50,822 bases of DNA from Polynucleobacter sp. AP-Reno-20A-A9 (GCF_018882085.1 NZ_JACVPB010000014.1:1-50822), one strand, 5' to 3'; counted from the stretch's first letter, positions 9,880 to 18,847 are shown. The notes: a model not told the origin generated them from the letters alone. Translations and numbers: made by a program.

Positions 9880-11073
9880 TTGAATACAGCTTCAAGTTTT
9901 GATTTGTTCCTCCATTGGCTAGCTAATGGATATTTAGATTGGTCTTGGTGGCAGATTACCGTCTTCACTCTGGTAGTGACTCACATCACGATTGCTGCGG
10001 TGACGATTTTCTTGCACCGCTGCCAAGCGCACCGGGCTTTGGATCTGCATCCAATCATTTCCCATTTTTTCCGCTTTTGGCTTTGGCTAACCACAGGCAT
10101 GGTAACCAAAGAATGGGCCGCCATCCATCGCAAGCACCACGCTAAATGTGAAACCATTGATGATCCTCATAGCCCACAGATTTTGGGAATCAATACAGTG
10201 CTATCTCGCGGTGCTGAGCTCTATAAAAATGAAGCAGCCAATCAAGAGACCTTAAATAAATTTGGTCACGGCACTCCAGATGATTGGATCGAGCGCAATA
10301 TCTACTCTAAGTTTTCTTGGCAGGGCGTTGCCATCATGCTCATCATCGATGTATTTTTGTTTGGCGCAATCGGCCTAACAGTTTGGGCAGTGCAAATGCT
10401 CTGGATTCCGATTACTGCAGCCGGCATTATTAACGGCATTGGCCACTATTGGGGCTACCGTAATTTTGATAATGAAGATGCTTCCCGAAATATTGTTCCT
10501 TGGGGTATTTTGATTGGCGGTGAAGAGTTGCATAACAATCACCACACCTTTGCAACGAGTGCGAAGCTATCAAACAAATGGTATGAGTTTGATATTGGTT
10601 GGATGTATATCCAGATCATGAGCGCAGTTGGCTTAGCTACTGTGAAGAAGACTCCTCCTAAGCCGGTGCTGAGTGATTTGCGTCCTGCTGATCATAGTAC
10701 TTTAGAGGCCATCATTGCGAACCGCTATGAAATCATGGCGCGCTACAGTAAGACATTGCGCAACTTTTTTAGTAATGAAGTCCAGCACATGCAGGTCTTG
10801 GCTGCTCACTTAGGTGATGCTCGCACTTGGCTGGCTAAAGATGAATCTCGTTTGACTGAGCAAGAGAAAGCAAAGCTTGAAGAGCTCATGGCGAGCAATG
10901 CTCAGCTACGCAAGATGATTGAGATGCGTCGTGATCTACAAGCTATCTGGGGCCGCTCTAACGCTACCAAAGAACAATTACTTTCTCAGCTGCATGCTTG
11001 GTGTCAGCGTGCCGAAGACAGTGGCTTAACAAGTCTGCGCGAATTCTCTTTGAGATTACGTCGTTACGCTTAA
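9880..11073 (+). CDS. Membrane fatty-acid (acyl-CoA type) desaturase
   Basis: 397 residues starting at TTG 9880, chosen because AGGGA sits 7 bases upstream and the first membrane segment follows directly. The three His boxes of di-iron membrane desaturases are all visible: HRCQAH (about 46-51), HRKHH (about 85-89) and HNNHH (about 221-225). They are arranged around two pairs of hydrophobic segments. It should introduce a double bond, usually delta-9, into acyl chains for membrane fluidity. The C-terminal third (about 270-397) is charged and probably cytosolic, longer than in minimal desaturases. It lies 28 bp after rsmB and ends at a strong terminator. Confidence 0.88.
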   Translation: MNTASSFDLFLHWLANGYLDWSWWQITVFTLVVTHITIAAVTIFLHRCQAHRALDLHPIISHFFRFWLWLTTGMVTKEWAAIHRKHHAKCETIDDPHSPQILGINTVLSRGAELYKNEAANQETLNKFGHGTPDDWIERNIYSKFSWQGVAIMLIIDVFLFGAIGLTVWAVQMLWIPITAAGIINGIGHYWGYRNFDNEDASRNIVPWGILIGGEELHNNHHTFATSAKLSNKWYEFDIGWMYIQIMSAVGLATVKKTPPKPVLSDLRPADHSTLEAIIANRYEIMARYSKTLRNFFSNEVQHMQVLAAHLGDARTWLAKDESRLTEQEKAKLEELMASNAQLRKMIEMRRDLQAIWGRSNATKEQLLSQLHAWCQRAEDSGLTSLREFSLRLRRYA

Positions 11074-11117
11074 AAGAAAAATTTCGAACTCAGTGCTTGG
11101 AAGAATTTCTAGGCAAT

Positions 11118-11149
11118 AAAAAACCCGCTGATGAAGCGGGTTTTTTATT
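11118..11149. terminator. Bidirectional rho-independent terminator
   Basis: Stem 11118-11129 pairs perfectly with 11135-11146 (GC core ACCCGCT/AGCGGGT) around the loop GATGA. It is flanked by A and T runs, so it works on both strands. It separates the convergent desaturase gene and the rpmB-rpmG pair. Confidence 0.95.
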
Positions 11150-11164
11150 TGCTTGAAGTAAAGA

Positions 11165-11332
11165 TTACTTTAGCTTTGTTTCTTTGTAAGCAACGTGCTT
11201 GCGAATGGTTGGATCGAATTTCATGATCTCCATTTTCTCAGGCTTTGTACGCTTGTTTTTTGAAGTTGTATAGAAGTGACCAGTACCTGCTGATGACTCT
11301 AACTTGATTTTTTCTCTGCCGCCTTTAGCCAT
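11165..11332 (-). CDS. rpmG: 50S ribosomal protein L33
   Basis: 55-residue basic protein beginning [20 protein letters not shown] and ending YKETKLK; full length for L33. It binds the E-site region of the large ribosomal subunit. It contains no cysteine, so it is the zinc-free (C-) form of L33. It lies 11 bp after rpmB, the conserved rpmB-rpmG operon of proteobacteria, and ends just before the bidirectional terminator. Confidence 0.97.
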   Translation of the reverse strand: MAKGGREKIKLESSAGTGHFYTTSKNKRTKPEKMEIMKFDPTIRKHVAYKETKLK

Positions 11333-11343
11333 TTGTGCGCTCC

Positions 11344-11577
11344 TTAAATTTCGCCACGTGCACGAAGATCAGACAACACAGCATCGATGCCGTTCTTGTC
11401 GATAACGCGCAAACCAGCATTGGTTAAGCGCAAGCTAATCCAACGGTTTTCAGATTCAACCCAGAAACGACGGTTTTGCAAATTCGGCAAAAAGCGACGC
11501 TTCGTTTTATTGTTTGCATGGGATACATTGTTGCCAACCATCGGCTTCTTCCCAGTGACTTGGCAAACTTTTGCCAT
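11344..11577 (-). CDS. rpmB: 50S ribosomal protein L28
   Basis: 77 residues starting [20 protein letters not shown], the conserved L28 N-terminus, with the expected [14 protein letters not shown] segment and a C-terminal SDLRARGEI. It is a large-subunit protein needed for late 50S assembly. First gene of the rpmB-rpmG operon; a basic, lysine-rich protein of typical length. Confidence 0.98.
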   Translation of the reverse strand: MAKVCQVTGKKPMVGNNVSHANNKTKRRFLPNLQNRRFWVESENRWISLRLTNAGLRVIDKNGIDAVLSDLRARGEI

Positions 11578-11721
11578 GACATAACTCCATTAATTGCGAA
11601 AAGAAAAGATTGTATCAGTCTCAGCCTATTTTCGGCTAGCCCTAAATGGCTTTGTTTGGGGGGAATTGGGCATAAAGTGGGTATCCAGGTGAAAAATAGC
11701 CTATCAAGTTAGCATTTACTA

Positions 11722-12417
11722 TCATTTAACGTCAATATTCATAAGACCAGAGTCTGAAAATGAGAAAAAACCGCCGCCACTCACAATACAGTGGTCCAGG
11801 AGCTGAATATCTACCAGCTGCAAGGCGTTTGCTAGCACCTTGGTGAGTTTTCGATCTGCATCGCTAGGTAATGGATTGCCGCTGGGGTGATTGTGAGCCA
11901 CGATCAAGGCGCTAGCATTCTTAGCAAGGGCTTCTTTCAGGATTTCACGGGGGTAAATGGCTGTTTGGGTAATAGACCCCCGAAAAAGCTCATCACACTC
12001 AATCAGGTGAAGGCGGGAGTCTAAGTACAGACATAGAAATACCTCATGGGGGAGGCGGCCAATTTTGGCCTGCAAGAACTCTCTGACGTGGTTAGGCGAC
12101 GAAAAGATGGGGTCATGGGTCAGGCCATCTTCTAGGCTTCTCTTCACTAGCTCATATGCCGCCTGAATTTGAGACCACTTAGAAAGCCCCATGCCATGGA
12201 GGCGCGTGAATTCTTCAGAGGTACTGGCCAAAAGTCGAGGTAGGCTTCCAAAGTGATGCAGCAGATCCTTGGCGAGGGCGACAGCACTTTTACCCTTAAC
12301 CCCAACCCGCAAAAAGATGGCAAGTAGTTCCGCATCAGAAAGAGCCGCTGCGCCATTTAGGCGCATTTTTTCTCGAGGCTGCTCATTTTTTGGCCAGCCT
12401 GTAATGGGGGAGTGCAC
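11722..12417 (-). CDS. radC: RadC-family JAB1/MPN protein
   Basis: 231 residues if translation begins at the GTG at 12417; other in-frame starts are GTG 12444 and ATG 12576, but the latter would run into fkpB. The family typically starts a few residues before a WPxxERPREKL-like motif, here WPKNEQPREKM, which favours 12417. An N-terminal HhH-like UPF0758 region (LLAIFLRVGVKGKSAVALA) precedes the JAB/MPN metalloprotease-like domain, whose motif HNHPSGNPLPSDAD carries the metal ligands. The historic link to DNA repair is disputed and the true role is unknown. Confidence 0.88.
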   Translation of the reverse strand: MHSPITGWPKNEQPREKMRLNGAAALSDAELLAIFLRVGVKGKSAVALAKDLLHHFGSLPRLLASTSEEFTRLHGMGLSKWSQIQAAYELVKRSLEDGLTHDPIFSSPNHVREFLQAKIGRLPHEVFLCLYLDSRLHLIECDELFRGSITQTAIYPREILKEALAKNASALIVAHNHPSGNPLPSDADRKLTKVLANALQLVDIQLLDHCIVSGGGFFSFSDSGLMNIDVK

Positions 12418-12441
12418 AGCCAGCGCAGGCCTAGATACAAT
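12413..12441 (+). promoter_or_regulatory. Promoter for fkpB-ispH
   Basis: TGCACA at 12413-12418 and TACAAT at 12436-12441 are 17 bases apart, a good sigma-70 fit. Only 6 bases (CACCTT) separate the -10 box from the ATG at 12448, so transcription should begin on or next to the start codon. Confidence 0.6.
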
Positions 12442-12447
12442 CACCTT

Positions 12448-12894
12448 ATGACTAAGCTTACTGTTTTGCCTAATTCCTATCTGACCCTCAACTATCGGCT
12501 CACTTTGCCCAGTGGGGAGGATTACATCAACACTTTTGTCGATCGTCCTGCGACGGTTTTGATGGGGTCTGGACAATTTGCTCCTTGCTTTGAGAATGTT
12601 TTGCTAGGTTTGGGTGTTGGTGAGAAAAAAAGTGCGCTTCTTGCACCAGAAGAAAGTTTTGGTGAGCGTAAAGAAGATTTAGTGCAATGGGTATCTTTGA
12701 AAGCGCTTAAAGAAGGCCGCGATGACGATGTGGAATTTAATCCTGGGGATGTGATTGAGTTCAATGCACCAGGCGGCGCTCAATATGCGGGCGTGCTGCA
12801 ATCGATTAATGAAGAGGGTGCTTGGTTTGACTTTAACCACCCTCTGGCAGGAAGGCCGGTGACATTTGAAGCAGAGATTGTGGCGATTTTGTAA
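12448..12894 (+). CDS. fkpB: FKBP-type peptidyl-prolyl isomerase, SlpA/FkpB type
   Basis: 148 residues, the size of E. coli SlpA. It opens with LTLNYRLTLPSGEDYINTF, the first FKBP strand, and carries the typical LLGLGVGEKKSALLAPEESFGER segment. The inserted-in-flap region follows, then HPLAGRPVTFEAEIVAI at the end. It should isomerise X-Pro bonds and act as a cytosolic chaperone. It lies 3 bp upstream of ispH, the same neighbour as in E. coli. The ATG at 12448 has no Shine-Dalgarno, but a -10 box lies 6 bases upstream; an in-frame upstream ATG at 12412 precedes that promoter and is rejected. Confidence 0.92.
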   Translation: MTKLTVLPNSYLTLNYRLTLPSGEDYINTFVDRPATVLMGSGQFAPCFENVLLGLGVGEKKSALLAPEESFGERKEDLVQWVSLKALKEGRDDDVEFNPGDVIEFNAPGGAQYAGVLQSINEEGAWFDFNHPLAGRPVTFEAEIVAIL

Positions 12895-12897
12895 ACC

Positions 12898-13839
12898 ATG
12901 AGCGAATCTAATAAACCAGAAATTTTGATGGCGCAGCCGCGTGGTTTTTGCGCGGGTGTAGATCGTGCTATCAATATCGTCAACGAGGCACTCAATCGTT
13001 TTGGTGCCCCAATATATGTGCGCCATGAAATCGTTCATAACGTTTATGTGGTGAACGAGTTGCGCGATAAGGGCGCGGTGTTTGTGGATGAACTCCATGA
13101 AGTGCCTAAAGGTGGCATTGTTGTATTTAGCGCTCATGGGGTTTCCCAGGAAGTTCGCAAGGACGCGGAAGCTCGGGGTTTGCAGGTATACGATGCCACA
13201 TGTCCCCTGGTTACTAAAGTTCATCTTGAGGTTGTCAAGATGTGCAAAGACGGCTTCACGGTATTGATGATTGGTCATGCGGGTCACCCTGAAGTCGAAG
13301 GAACGATGGGGCAAGTAAAAGAGGGGGTTTTCTTAATAGAGAAAGTTGGCGATGTGGGATCTTTGCCTTTCCCGGCCGATGAGAAGATTGCATTTGTTAC
13401 CCAAACAACACTCTCAGTAGATGAGACGAAAGAAATAGTTGATGCGCTAACGATGAAGTTTCCTAATATTGTTCAGCCCCGCAAACAAGATATTTGTTAT
13501 GCCACTCAGAATCGTCAAGATGCTGTGAAATTTATGGCGCCTCAGGTTGAGGTCGTTATTGTGGTGGGAAGCGCGACAAGCTCGAACTCCAATCGCTTGC
13601 GTGAACTTTCTGAAAAGCTAGGCGTTCCTTCTTACATGGTGGATGCACCAGAGCAACTCAAGCCGGAATGGTTTGCTGGTAAGAAACGGGTTGGTTTAAC
13701 TGCGGGCGCATCAGCGCCAGAGAGTTTGGCGCAATCGATTGTGAGTCGAATTCAGGAGTTTGGCCCTAGACAGGTTCGAGCGCTTGATGGAGTAACAGAA
13801 GAAGTGACTTTTTCTCTACCCAAAAACTTAATTGGGTAG
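12898..13839 (+). CDS. ispH: 4-hydroxy-3-methylbut-2-enyl diphosphate reductase
   Basis: 313 residues. The terminal enzyme of the MEP isoprenoid pathway reduces HMBPP to IPP and DMAPP with a [4Fe-4S] cluster. The three cluster cysteines are visible in QPRGFCAGV (Cys18), DATCPLVTKVH (Cys102) and DICYATQNRQ (about Cys200). Substrate-binding residues fall in the AHGVS, GHAGHPEVEGT and SSNSNRL segments. It is probably translated from the fkpB transcript, 3 bp downstream. Other pathway enzymes dxs and ispA are elsewhere in this window. Confidence 0.98.
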   Translation: MSESNKPEILMAQPRGFCAGVDRAINIVNEALNRFGAPIYVRHEIVHNVYVVNELRDKGAVFVDELHEVPKGGIVVFSAHGVSQEVRKDAEARGLQVYDATCPLVTKVHLEVVKMCKDGFTVLMIGHAGHPEVEGTMGQVKEGVFLIEKVGDVGSLPFPADEKIAFVTQTTLSVDETKEIVDALTMKFPNIVQPRKQDICYATQNRQDAVKFMAPQVEVVIVVGSATSSNSNRLRELSEKLGVPSYMVDAPEQLKPEWFAGKKRVGLTAGASAPESLAQSIVSRIQEFGPRQVRALDGVTEEVTFSLPKNLIG

Positions 13840-13841
13840 AG
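13814..13841. terminator. Hairpin spanning the ispH stop codon (no T tract)
   Basis: Arms 13814-13823 (CTCTACCCAA) and 13832-13841 pair perfectly over 10 bp with an 8-base loop. The ispH stop (13837-13839) lies inside the right arm and the convergent aminotransferase ends 2 bases beyond. Neither strand has a T run after the stem, so this is either a T-less terminator or a 3'-end stabiliser. Confidence 0.55.
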
Positions 13842-13842
13842 C

Positions 13843-15036
13843 TTAGCCGACTTGCTTTAACAGCTCGCGCAGCATATTACACATCTGACGAATTTCATCA
13901 TCAGAGACATTTAAGGCTGGCATAAAGCGCAATAAGTTTGGTCTTGGGGAATTGATTAGGAGCCCTTCAGGACTGCGATCTCTGGCAAGATCAACCAGTT
14001 TTGGGCCAATATCTTTTCCAAGCATGAGTGCGCGTAGTAATCCTTCGCCACGCTCACCTTCAAGATTAAATTCTGCACAAAGCTTGAGTAATTCAGACTT
14101 GAGTAATTCGCCTTTAGCTTTGACGCTATCCAAAAACCCTGGGGCTAGCAGCTGTTCAATGACACTGATGCCGACGGCAGTCATGAGTGGGTTGCCGTTA
14201 TAGGTTCCACCTTGATCGCCTGGCACAAAGCAGGCTACAGCATCAGTTGCCAATAGAGCTGCTAGTGGAACACCACCACCAATACCTTTACCCAAAGTCA
14301 TGATGTCTGGCTCAATGCCGTAGTTTTGGTAGGCAAAGAGCGCGCCGGTACGGCCGCAACCAGCCTGCACTTCATCGGCAATTAACAGAATGTTATTTTC
14401 TTTGGTGAACTTGCGCAGCTCGCGCATAAATTCTTGAGTGGCTGGAATCACGCCGCCTTCACCTTGAACGGGTTCAAGCATGACCGCAACTGTTTTGTCG
14501 GTCACCAGTTTCTTAACGGATTCCAAGTCATTTAAATCTGCCTTTGGAAATCCTGCCACTTGCGGGGCAAACATCGTGTCCCAGTTTGGCTTTCCAGAAG
14601 CGCTCATGGTTGCTAATGTACGGCCATGAAAGCTGTGATCAAACGTGATGATCTGAAATGCACCAGATTTATTGAGTTGACCCCATTTGCGCGCTAATTT
14701 AATAGCGCCTTCATTTGCTTCAGCTCCGCTATTGGCAAAGAAGACTTTGTCAAAGCAGCTGTTCTCGGTTAGAAGATTGGAAAGGCCAATCATCGGTTCG
14801 TTAAAGAACGCCGGACTAGGATTAATAAGTGTCTTCGCTTGGTTATTAAGCGCCTCAATCATTCCTGGGTTGCAGTGACCTAGGCAATTAACAGCCCAGC
14901 CTTGTAAGAAATCCAAATAGCGTTTGCCATTGTTATCTGTGAGCCATGAGCCTTTACCCTCGACCATGATCACCTCAGGGCGTGGGGTAATGAACATGAC
15001 TGAGTGGGTGTCAATAGTCTGAGTTGGCTTATTCAT
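13843..15036 (-). CDS. argD: Acetylornithine aminotransferase-like class III PLP enzyme
   Basis: 397 residues, the usual length for ArgD. Class III aminotransferase features include NSGAEANEGAIKLARKW (about 99-115), FHGRT, EPVQGEGG, the DEVQAGCGRTG stretch with the PLP Asp, and LGKGIGGGVPLAAL with the Schiff-base lysine near residue 250. It probably converts N-acetylornithine and 2-oxoglutarate to the semialdehyde and glutamate in arginine synthesis. No other arg gene is nearby, so related substrates such as succinylornithine or 4-aminobutyrate remain possible. It is convergent with ispH. Confidence 0.85.
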   Translation of the reverse strand: MNKPTQTIDTHSVMFITPRPEVIMVEGKGSWLTDNNGKRYLDFLQGWAVNCLGHCNPGMIEALNNQAKTLINPSPAFFNEPMIGLSNLLTENSCFDKVFFANSGAEANEGAIKLARKWGQLNKSGAFQIITFDHSFHGRTLATMSASGKPNWDTMFAPQVAGFPKADLNDLESVKKLVTDKTVAVMLEPVQGEGGVIPATQEFMRELRKFTKENNILLIADEVQAGCGRTGALFAYQNYGIEPDIMTLGKGIGGGVPLAALLATDAVACFVPGDQGGTYNGNPLMTAVGISVIEQLLAPGFLDSVKAKGELLKSELLKLCAEFNLEGERGEGLLRALMLGKDIGPKLVDLARDRSPEGLLINSPRPNLLRFMPALNVSDDEIRQMCNMLRELLKQVG

Positions 15037-15117
15037 GCTGGTCTGCTTGGCTTAATAATGAAAAGTAAGGGTTTTGAATTAATGGCTCTATTATCTAACT
15101 GAATGGGTTTACAGGCT

Positions 15118-16158
15118 CTAGGCTGTTGCTAAATCAGCCGCGCTGGTGAAGGAGTCGGCAAAGAACTCTTCCTCTGGCAATTGACACTTGGCTGAGAAGT
15201 CATTTCTGGCGGCATTGACCATGACCGGGGCGCCACAGGCATACACCTGAAAGTCCCTCATATTAGGATGGTCGGCCATAACGGCTTGATGCACAAAGCC
15301 AGTGCGACCTTGCCAAGCATCATCTGCCAAGGCATCAGAAATTACGGGGATGTATTTAAAGTCGACGATTTCTTTTCCCCACGCTTTGCATAAATCATCT
15401 AAATACAGATCGCTGGGTCGACGTCCACCCCAGTAAAGATGGATTGGTCGATGAATCTTCTTTGCCTGCATTTGTTCGATGATGGATTTGATTGGAGCAA
15501 AACCGGTGCCGGCTGCAACAAAAATAATTGGTTTTTTAGAATCCTCCCTTAAGAAGAAGCTTCCCAAGGGGCCCTCAAAACGAAGAATGTCTTTTTCTTT
15601 TAATGCGGGCGTGACGGCTCCAAACACAAAATCTGTAAACAGGCCGCCTGGCAAATGACGAATATGCAACTCAAGTGGACCCTCTTGCTCAGGCGCGTTG
15701 GCGATTGAGTAAGCGCGGCGTTGACCATCTTTGAGGAGGAACTCCAAATACTGTCCAGCCAGGAATTGAAAGCGTTCTGAAGCAGGTAGTTGAAGTTTGA
15801 GAATGGCAACATCATCACTAGGTTTAGTAATCGCATTGACTCGGCAGGGCACCTTGCGAATCGCAATATCGCCTGCTCCTTGGACTTCACGAGCTTCAAT
15901 CAGTAGGTCTGAATGGGGATGGGAGCAGCAAAATAGAATGCCACCTGCAGTCTCATCGGTCTTACTCAGGGCGCTTTCACTATGCTGACCATGAGTTACT
16001 TGGCCCTCTAAAACTTTACCTTTGCAAGAGCCACAAGCGCCATTTTTACAGCCATAGGGCAGGTTGATGCCTTGGCGAAGAGCGGCCTCCAGAAGATTCT
16101 CATCTGGATTGACGGTGAATTGTTTGCCGCTCGTTTTGAGCGTGACTTGATAAGACAC
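15118..16158 (-). CDS. 2Fe-2S ferredoxin / FAD-NAD(P)H reductase (glucoseen-reductase-like)
   Basis: 346 residues from GTG 16158. Three domains are visible. A plant-type ferredoxin (about 1-90) has cysteines 37, 42, 45 and 77 or 78 in CKNGACGSC and FCCSH. An FAD domain has RAYSIANAP, and a pyridine-nucleotide domain starts at IIFVAAGTGFAPIKSII. It passes electrons from NAD(P)H through FAD to the iron-sulfur centre and an unknown acceptor. Relatives are annotated as CDP-6-deoxy-delta-3,4-glucoseen reductase, but no deoxysugar genes are near. GTG 16158 has GAAAGGA 6 bases upstream; ATG 16164 and TTG 16173 touch or overlap that site. Confidence 0.85.
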   Translation of the reverse strand: MSYQVTLKTSGKQFTVNPDENLLEAALRQGINLPYGCKNGACGSCKGKVLEGQVTHGQHSESALSKTDETAGGILFCCSHPHSDLLIEAREVQGAGDIAIRKVPCRVNAITKPSDDVAILKLQLPASERFQFLAGQYLEFLLKDGQRRAYSIANAPEQEGPLELHIRHLPGGLFTDFVFGAVTPALKEKDILRFEGPLGSFFLREDSKKPIIFVAAGTGFAPIKSIIEQMQAKKIHRPIHLYWGGRRPSDLYLDDLCKAWGKEIVDFKYIPVISDALADDAWQGRTGFVHQAVMADHPNMRDFQVYACGAPVMVNAARNDFSAKCQLPEEEFFADSFTSAADLATA

Positions 16159-16181
16159 TCTCATTCCTTTCAATAAATCGT

Positions 16182-16187
16182 TACGAT
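16182..16187 (+). promoter_or_regulatory. Candidate -10 box for the SDR gene
   Basis: TACGAT ends 7 bases before the ATG at 16195. There is no Shine-Dalgarno between them, so the message would be leaderless or nearly so. A clear -35 box is not seen. The same hexamer precedes polA at the same spacing. Confidence 0.4.
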
Positions 16188-16194
16188 GCTACTT

Positions 16195-17082
16195 ATGCAA
16201 TCTTTTGGTAAACCTTCAATCCTGATTATTGGCTGTGGAGATATTGGTCTTCGGGTAGCCAAGCAGCTTTCACGAAGCCATCGTGTATTGGCACTGACTT
16301 CTCAACAGAATCGTTTTCAGGAGTTGAGGGCGGTTGGCGCGACTCCTATTTTGGGTAATCTGGATCATCCAGAGTCTTTATGGCGCCTTAGCGGTTTAGC
16401 TCAAACCGTCATTCATCTAGCGCCACCTCAAAATGGGGGAAATCGTGATTGCCGAACCCGCAACCTACTCCGAATTTTAGCCCAAGGCTCCAATGCCGTC
16501 AGGCGCCTGATCTATGTCAGCACTACGGGTGTCTATGGCGATCACAGGGGTGGAAAAGTGAGCGAGGTGACACCAGTCAGCCCCCAAAGTGAGCGTGCAC
16601 AAAGAAGGGTGGATGCCGAGAGGATTCTCCGTTTATGGGCACCCGCCCATGGAGTGGCTTTGACGATTCTGCGCGTCCCTGGAATTTATGCGGCTGATCG
16701 CTTGCCGATTGATCGTTTGAAAGCGAAAACGCCGGCACTGCTACCAGAGGAGGATGCCTATTCAAATCACATTCATAGCGATGATTTGGCAAGACTGGTG
16801 TGTGCAGCCGTGTATCACGGCAAACCGCAGCGCATCATTAATGCCTGTGATGGCGGTGAGACCAAAATGGGTGATTACTTCGATGAAGTTGCGGATGCTT
16901 TTGGTTTGGATAGGCCGACTCGATTGCCTGGCAGCGAGTTACAAAAAATCGTCAGTCCAATGCTTTGGTCCTTTATGCGTGAGTCACGCAGGGTTACCAA
17001 TCAGCGCTTGCCAGAATTAAAAACACCGCTACGCTATCCTAGCGTCGGACATTTTCTAAAAACTATTTCCAAGAATCCTTGA
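16195..17082 (+). CDS. NAD-dependent epimerase/dehydratase-like SDR protein
   Basis: 295 residues from ATG 16195; the ATG at 16186 overlaps the candidate -10 box and is less likely. The N-terminal Rossmann motif is ILIIGCGDIGLRVAKQL (GxGxxG, about 9-25). STTGVYGDHRGG holds the Ser/Tyr part of an atypical SDR active site, but the classical YxxxK is replaced by RRVDAER, so catalysis is uncertain. It resembles E. coli YeeZ, whose substrate is unknown. It is divergent from the flavin reductase, and its last 20 bp overlap the 3' end of glnS on the other strand. Confidence 0.75.
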   Translation: MQSFGKPSILIIGCGDIGLRVAKQLSRSHRVLALTSQQNRFQELRAVGATPILGNLDHPESLWRLSGLAQTVIHLAPPQNGGNRDCRTRNLLRILAQGSNAVRRLIYVSTTGVYGDHRGGKVSEVTPVSPQSERAQRRVDAERILRLWAPAHGVALTILRVPGIYAADRLPIDRLKAKTPALLPEEDAYSNHIHSDDLARLVCAAVYHGKPQRIINACDGGETKMGDYFDEVADAFGLDRPTRLPGSELQKIVSPMLWSFMRESRRVTNQRLPELKTPLRYPSVGHFLKTISKNP

Positions 17083-18835
17083 GGCCAACCGTGCGGTTGA
17101 ACACTGGCTTGCCAGGCTTGGAATCATTTTTGTCGGCAATAAAGTAACCGTGACGCTCAAACTGAAAGCGATCTTCAGCTTTAGCATCCTTCATGCAGGG
17201 CTCCAAGTAAGCGGCAATCGTTTGCATGGAGTTCGGATTGATGGCATCTAGGAAATTCTTATCACCGCTGTCTGGATGAGGGTCGCTAAAAAGGTGATCA
17301 TATAGTCGAACTTCCGCAGGAATCGCCTCAGCTGCGCTAATCCAGTGAATGTTGCCCTTGACCTTGTAGTTATTGGAGCCAGCAGTACCACTCTTGCTGT
17401 CTGGGAGGCGCGTCACGTTGACCTGGGTCACATTGCCTGTAGCATCAGTTTCAAAACCAGTGCACTCCACTACAAAGCCATGGCGTAAGCGAACGCGGCT
17501 ACCAGGCTGATCTCCAATCGGTGGATAAAGTCTGAAGAATCCTTTGATAGGTTCTTTCATAAAGTCATCTGCCTCAATCCACAGTTCGCGTGTGAAATTA
17601 AATTCACGATTACCCCATTCTGGATGATTGGGATGACGCGGCGCAGAGCAAGTCTCTTTTGCTGAGGCGTCAAAGTTTTCAACAACAAGCTTGAGCGGCT
17701 TAAGTACTGCGGTAGCGCGTGGGGCTCTCACCTCTAGGTCATCACGCAGCGCCTGGTCTAGGGTGCTCATATCAATCCAGCTATCAGCTTTAGAGACGCC
17801 AATACGTTCGCAGAACAAACGAATACTTTCTGGTGTGTAGCCACGGCGACGGATACCTACGATGGTTGGCATCCTTGGATCATCCCAGCCCTCAACATGC
17901 TTTTCTTCCACGAGCTGCAATAACTTACGTTTGCTAGTGATGGTGTAGGTCAAGTTCAGACGAGCAAATTCATATTGATGTGGCACTGGGTCTTTAAAGA
18001 CACCCAATTCTTTTAATGAATTCACAATCCAGTCGTACAAGGGACGGTTGTTCTCGAACTCTAGCGTGCAGATGGAGTGAGAGACGTTCTCTAATGCGTC
18101 AGAGATGCAATGCGTGAAGTCATATAGTGGATAGATGCACCATTTGCTGCCAGTGCGATGGTGATCTGTATGGCGAATGCGGTAAACCACGGGGTCACGC
18201 ATCACAATGTTTGGATGCGCCATGTCAATTTTTAAGCGCAGCACATGTTCGCCATCCTTAAACTTCCCATCGCGCATTTCACGGAACAAAGAGAGATTTT
18301 CTTCTGGGCTGCGATCGCGGTAAGGACTATTTTTTCCAGCTTGGCCAAAGTTACCTCGATGGGTATGAATGTCATCAGCACTTTGGCTATCGACATAAGC
18401 CTTCCCATCTTGAATCAAGATCTCAGCAAACTCATAGAGTTTGTCGAAGTAGTCACTTGCGTGATACAGATGAGTTCCCCAATCAAAACCCAACCACCTC
18501 ACCGCATCCAAAATACTATCAGCGTATTCCACATCCTCTTTGACGGGATTGGTGTCATCTAAGCGCATATTGCAGCGCGCGCCACCAGCTTGATTGTTGT
18601 AATCAGCGGCTAGTCCAAAGTTCAGGCAAATACTTTTAGCGTGACCAATATGCAGGTAGCCATTAGGTTCAGGCGGAAAACGGGTAATGATTGATGGGAT
18701 AGCCTCCCCAGCTAAATTGGTGCGCTGTGAAAAAGCACCGCTTGCTAAATCATGATCAATGATCTGGCGTAAGAAATTAGATGGTTCGGCTACAGCGCCG
18801 GTATTTGCTTTGGAGGGTTTGCTATCTTGGGACAT
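17063..18835 (-). CDS. glnS: Glutaminyl-tRNA synthetase
   Basis: 590 residues from ATG 18835 (MSQDSKPSK); 16 upstream in-frame codons run through the promoter and are rejected. Class I enzyme that charges tRNA-Gln directly. It has PPEPNGYLHIGHAKSI (HIGH at 62-65), RMDDTNP-type MRLDDTNP, SKRKL near residue 300 in place of KMSKS, and the C-terminal anticodon-binding beta barrels (about 345-590). Its presence implies direct glutaminylation rather than a GatCAB-only route. No Shine-Dalgarno is placed correctly; TACAAT lies 6 bases before the ATG. The 3' end overlaps the SDR gene by 20 bp. Confidence 0.98.
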   Translation of the reverse strand: MSQDSKPSKANTGAVAEPSNFLRQIIDHDLASGAFSQRTNLAGEAIPSIITRFPPEPNGYLHIGHAKSICLNFGLAADYNNQAGGARCNMRLDDTNPVKEDVEYADSILDAVRWLGFDWGTHLYHASDYFDKLYEFAEILIQDGKAYVDSQSADDIHTHRGNFGQAGKNSPYRDRSPEENLSLFREMRDGKFKDGEHVLRLKIDMAHPNIVMRDPVVYRIRHTDHHRTGSKWCIYPLYDFTHCISDALENVSHSICTLEFENNRPLYDWIVNSLKELGVFKDPVPHQYEFARLNLTYTITSKRKLLQLVEEKHVEGWDDPRMPTIVGIRRRGYTPESIRLFCERIGVSKADSWIDMSTLDQALRDDLEVRAPRATAVLKPLKLVVENFDASAKETCSAPRHPNHPEWGNREFNFTRELWIEADDFMKEPIKGFFRLYPPIGDQPGSRVRLRHGFVVECTGFETDATGNVTQVNVTRLPDSKSGTAGSNNYKVKGNIHWISAAEAIPAEVRLYDHLFSDPHPDSGDKNFLDAINPNSMQTIAAYLEPCMKDAKAEDRFQFERHGYFIADKNDSKPGKPVFNRTVGLKDSWK

Positions 18836-18841
18836 AGCCTT

Positions 18842-18847
18842 ATTGTA
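18842..18847 (-). promoter_or_regulatory. -10 box of glnS
   Basis: On the minus strand TACAAT is followed by AAGGCT and then the glnS ATG. A weak TTTATG lies 16 bases upstream as a possible -35. The spacing predicts a leaderless mRNA; the AAGG is too close to the ATG to act as a normal Shine-Dalgarno. Confidence 0.5.

Noticed and set aside
12418..12576. Long radC start at 12576.
   Set aside because: It would overlap the fkpB promoter and coding start, and the added residues do not resemble RadC.
12679..13314. 211-codon minus-strand frame across fkpB and ispH.
   Set aside because: It lies opposite two clearly real genes, has no recognisable motif and no ribosome-binding site.
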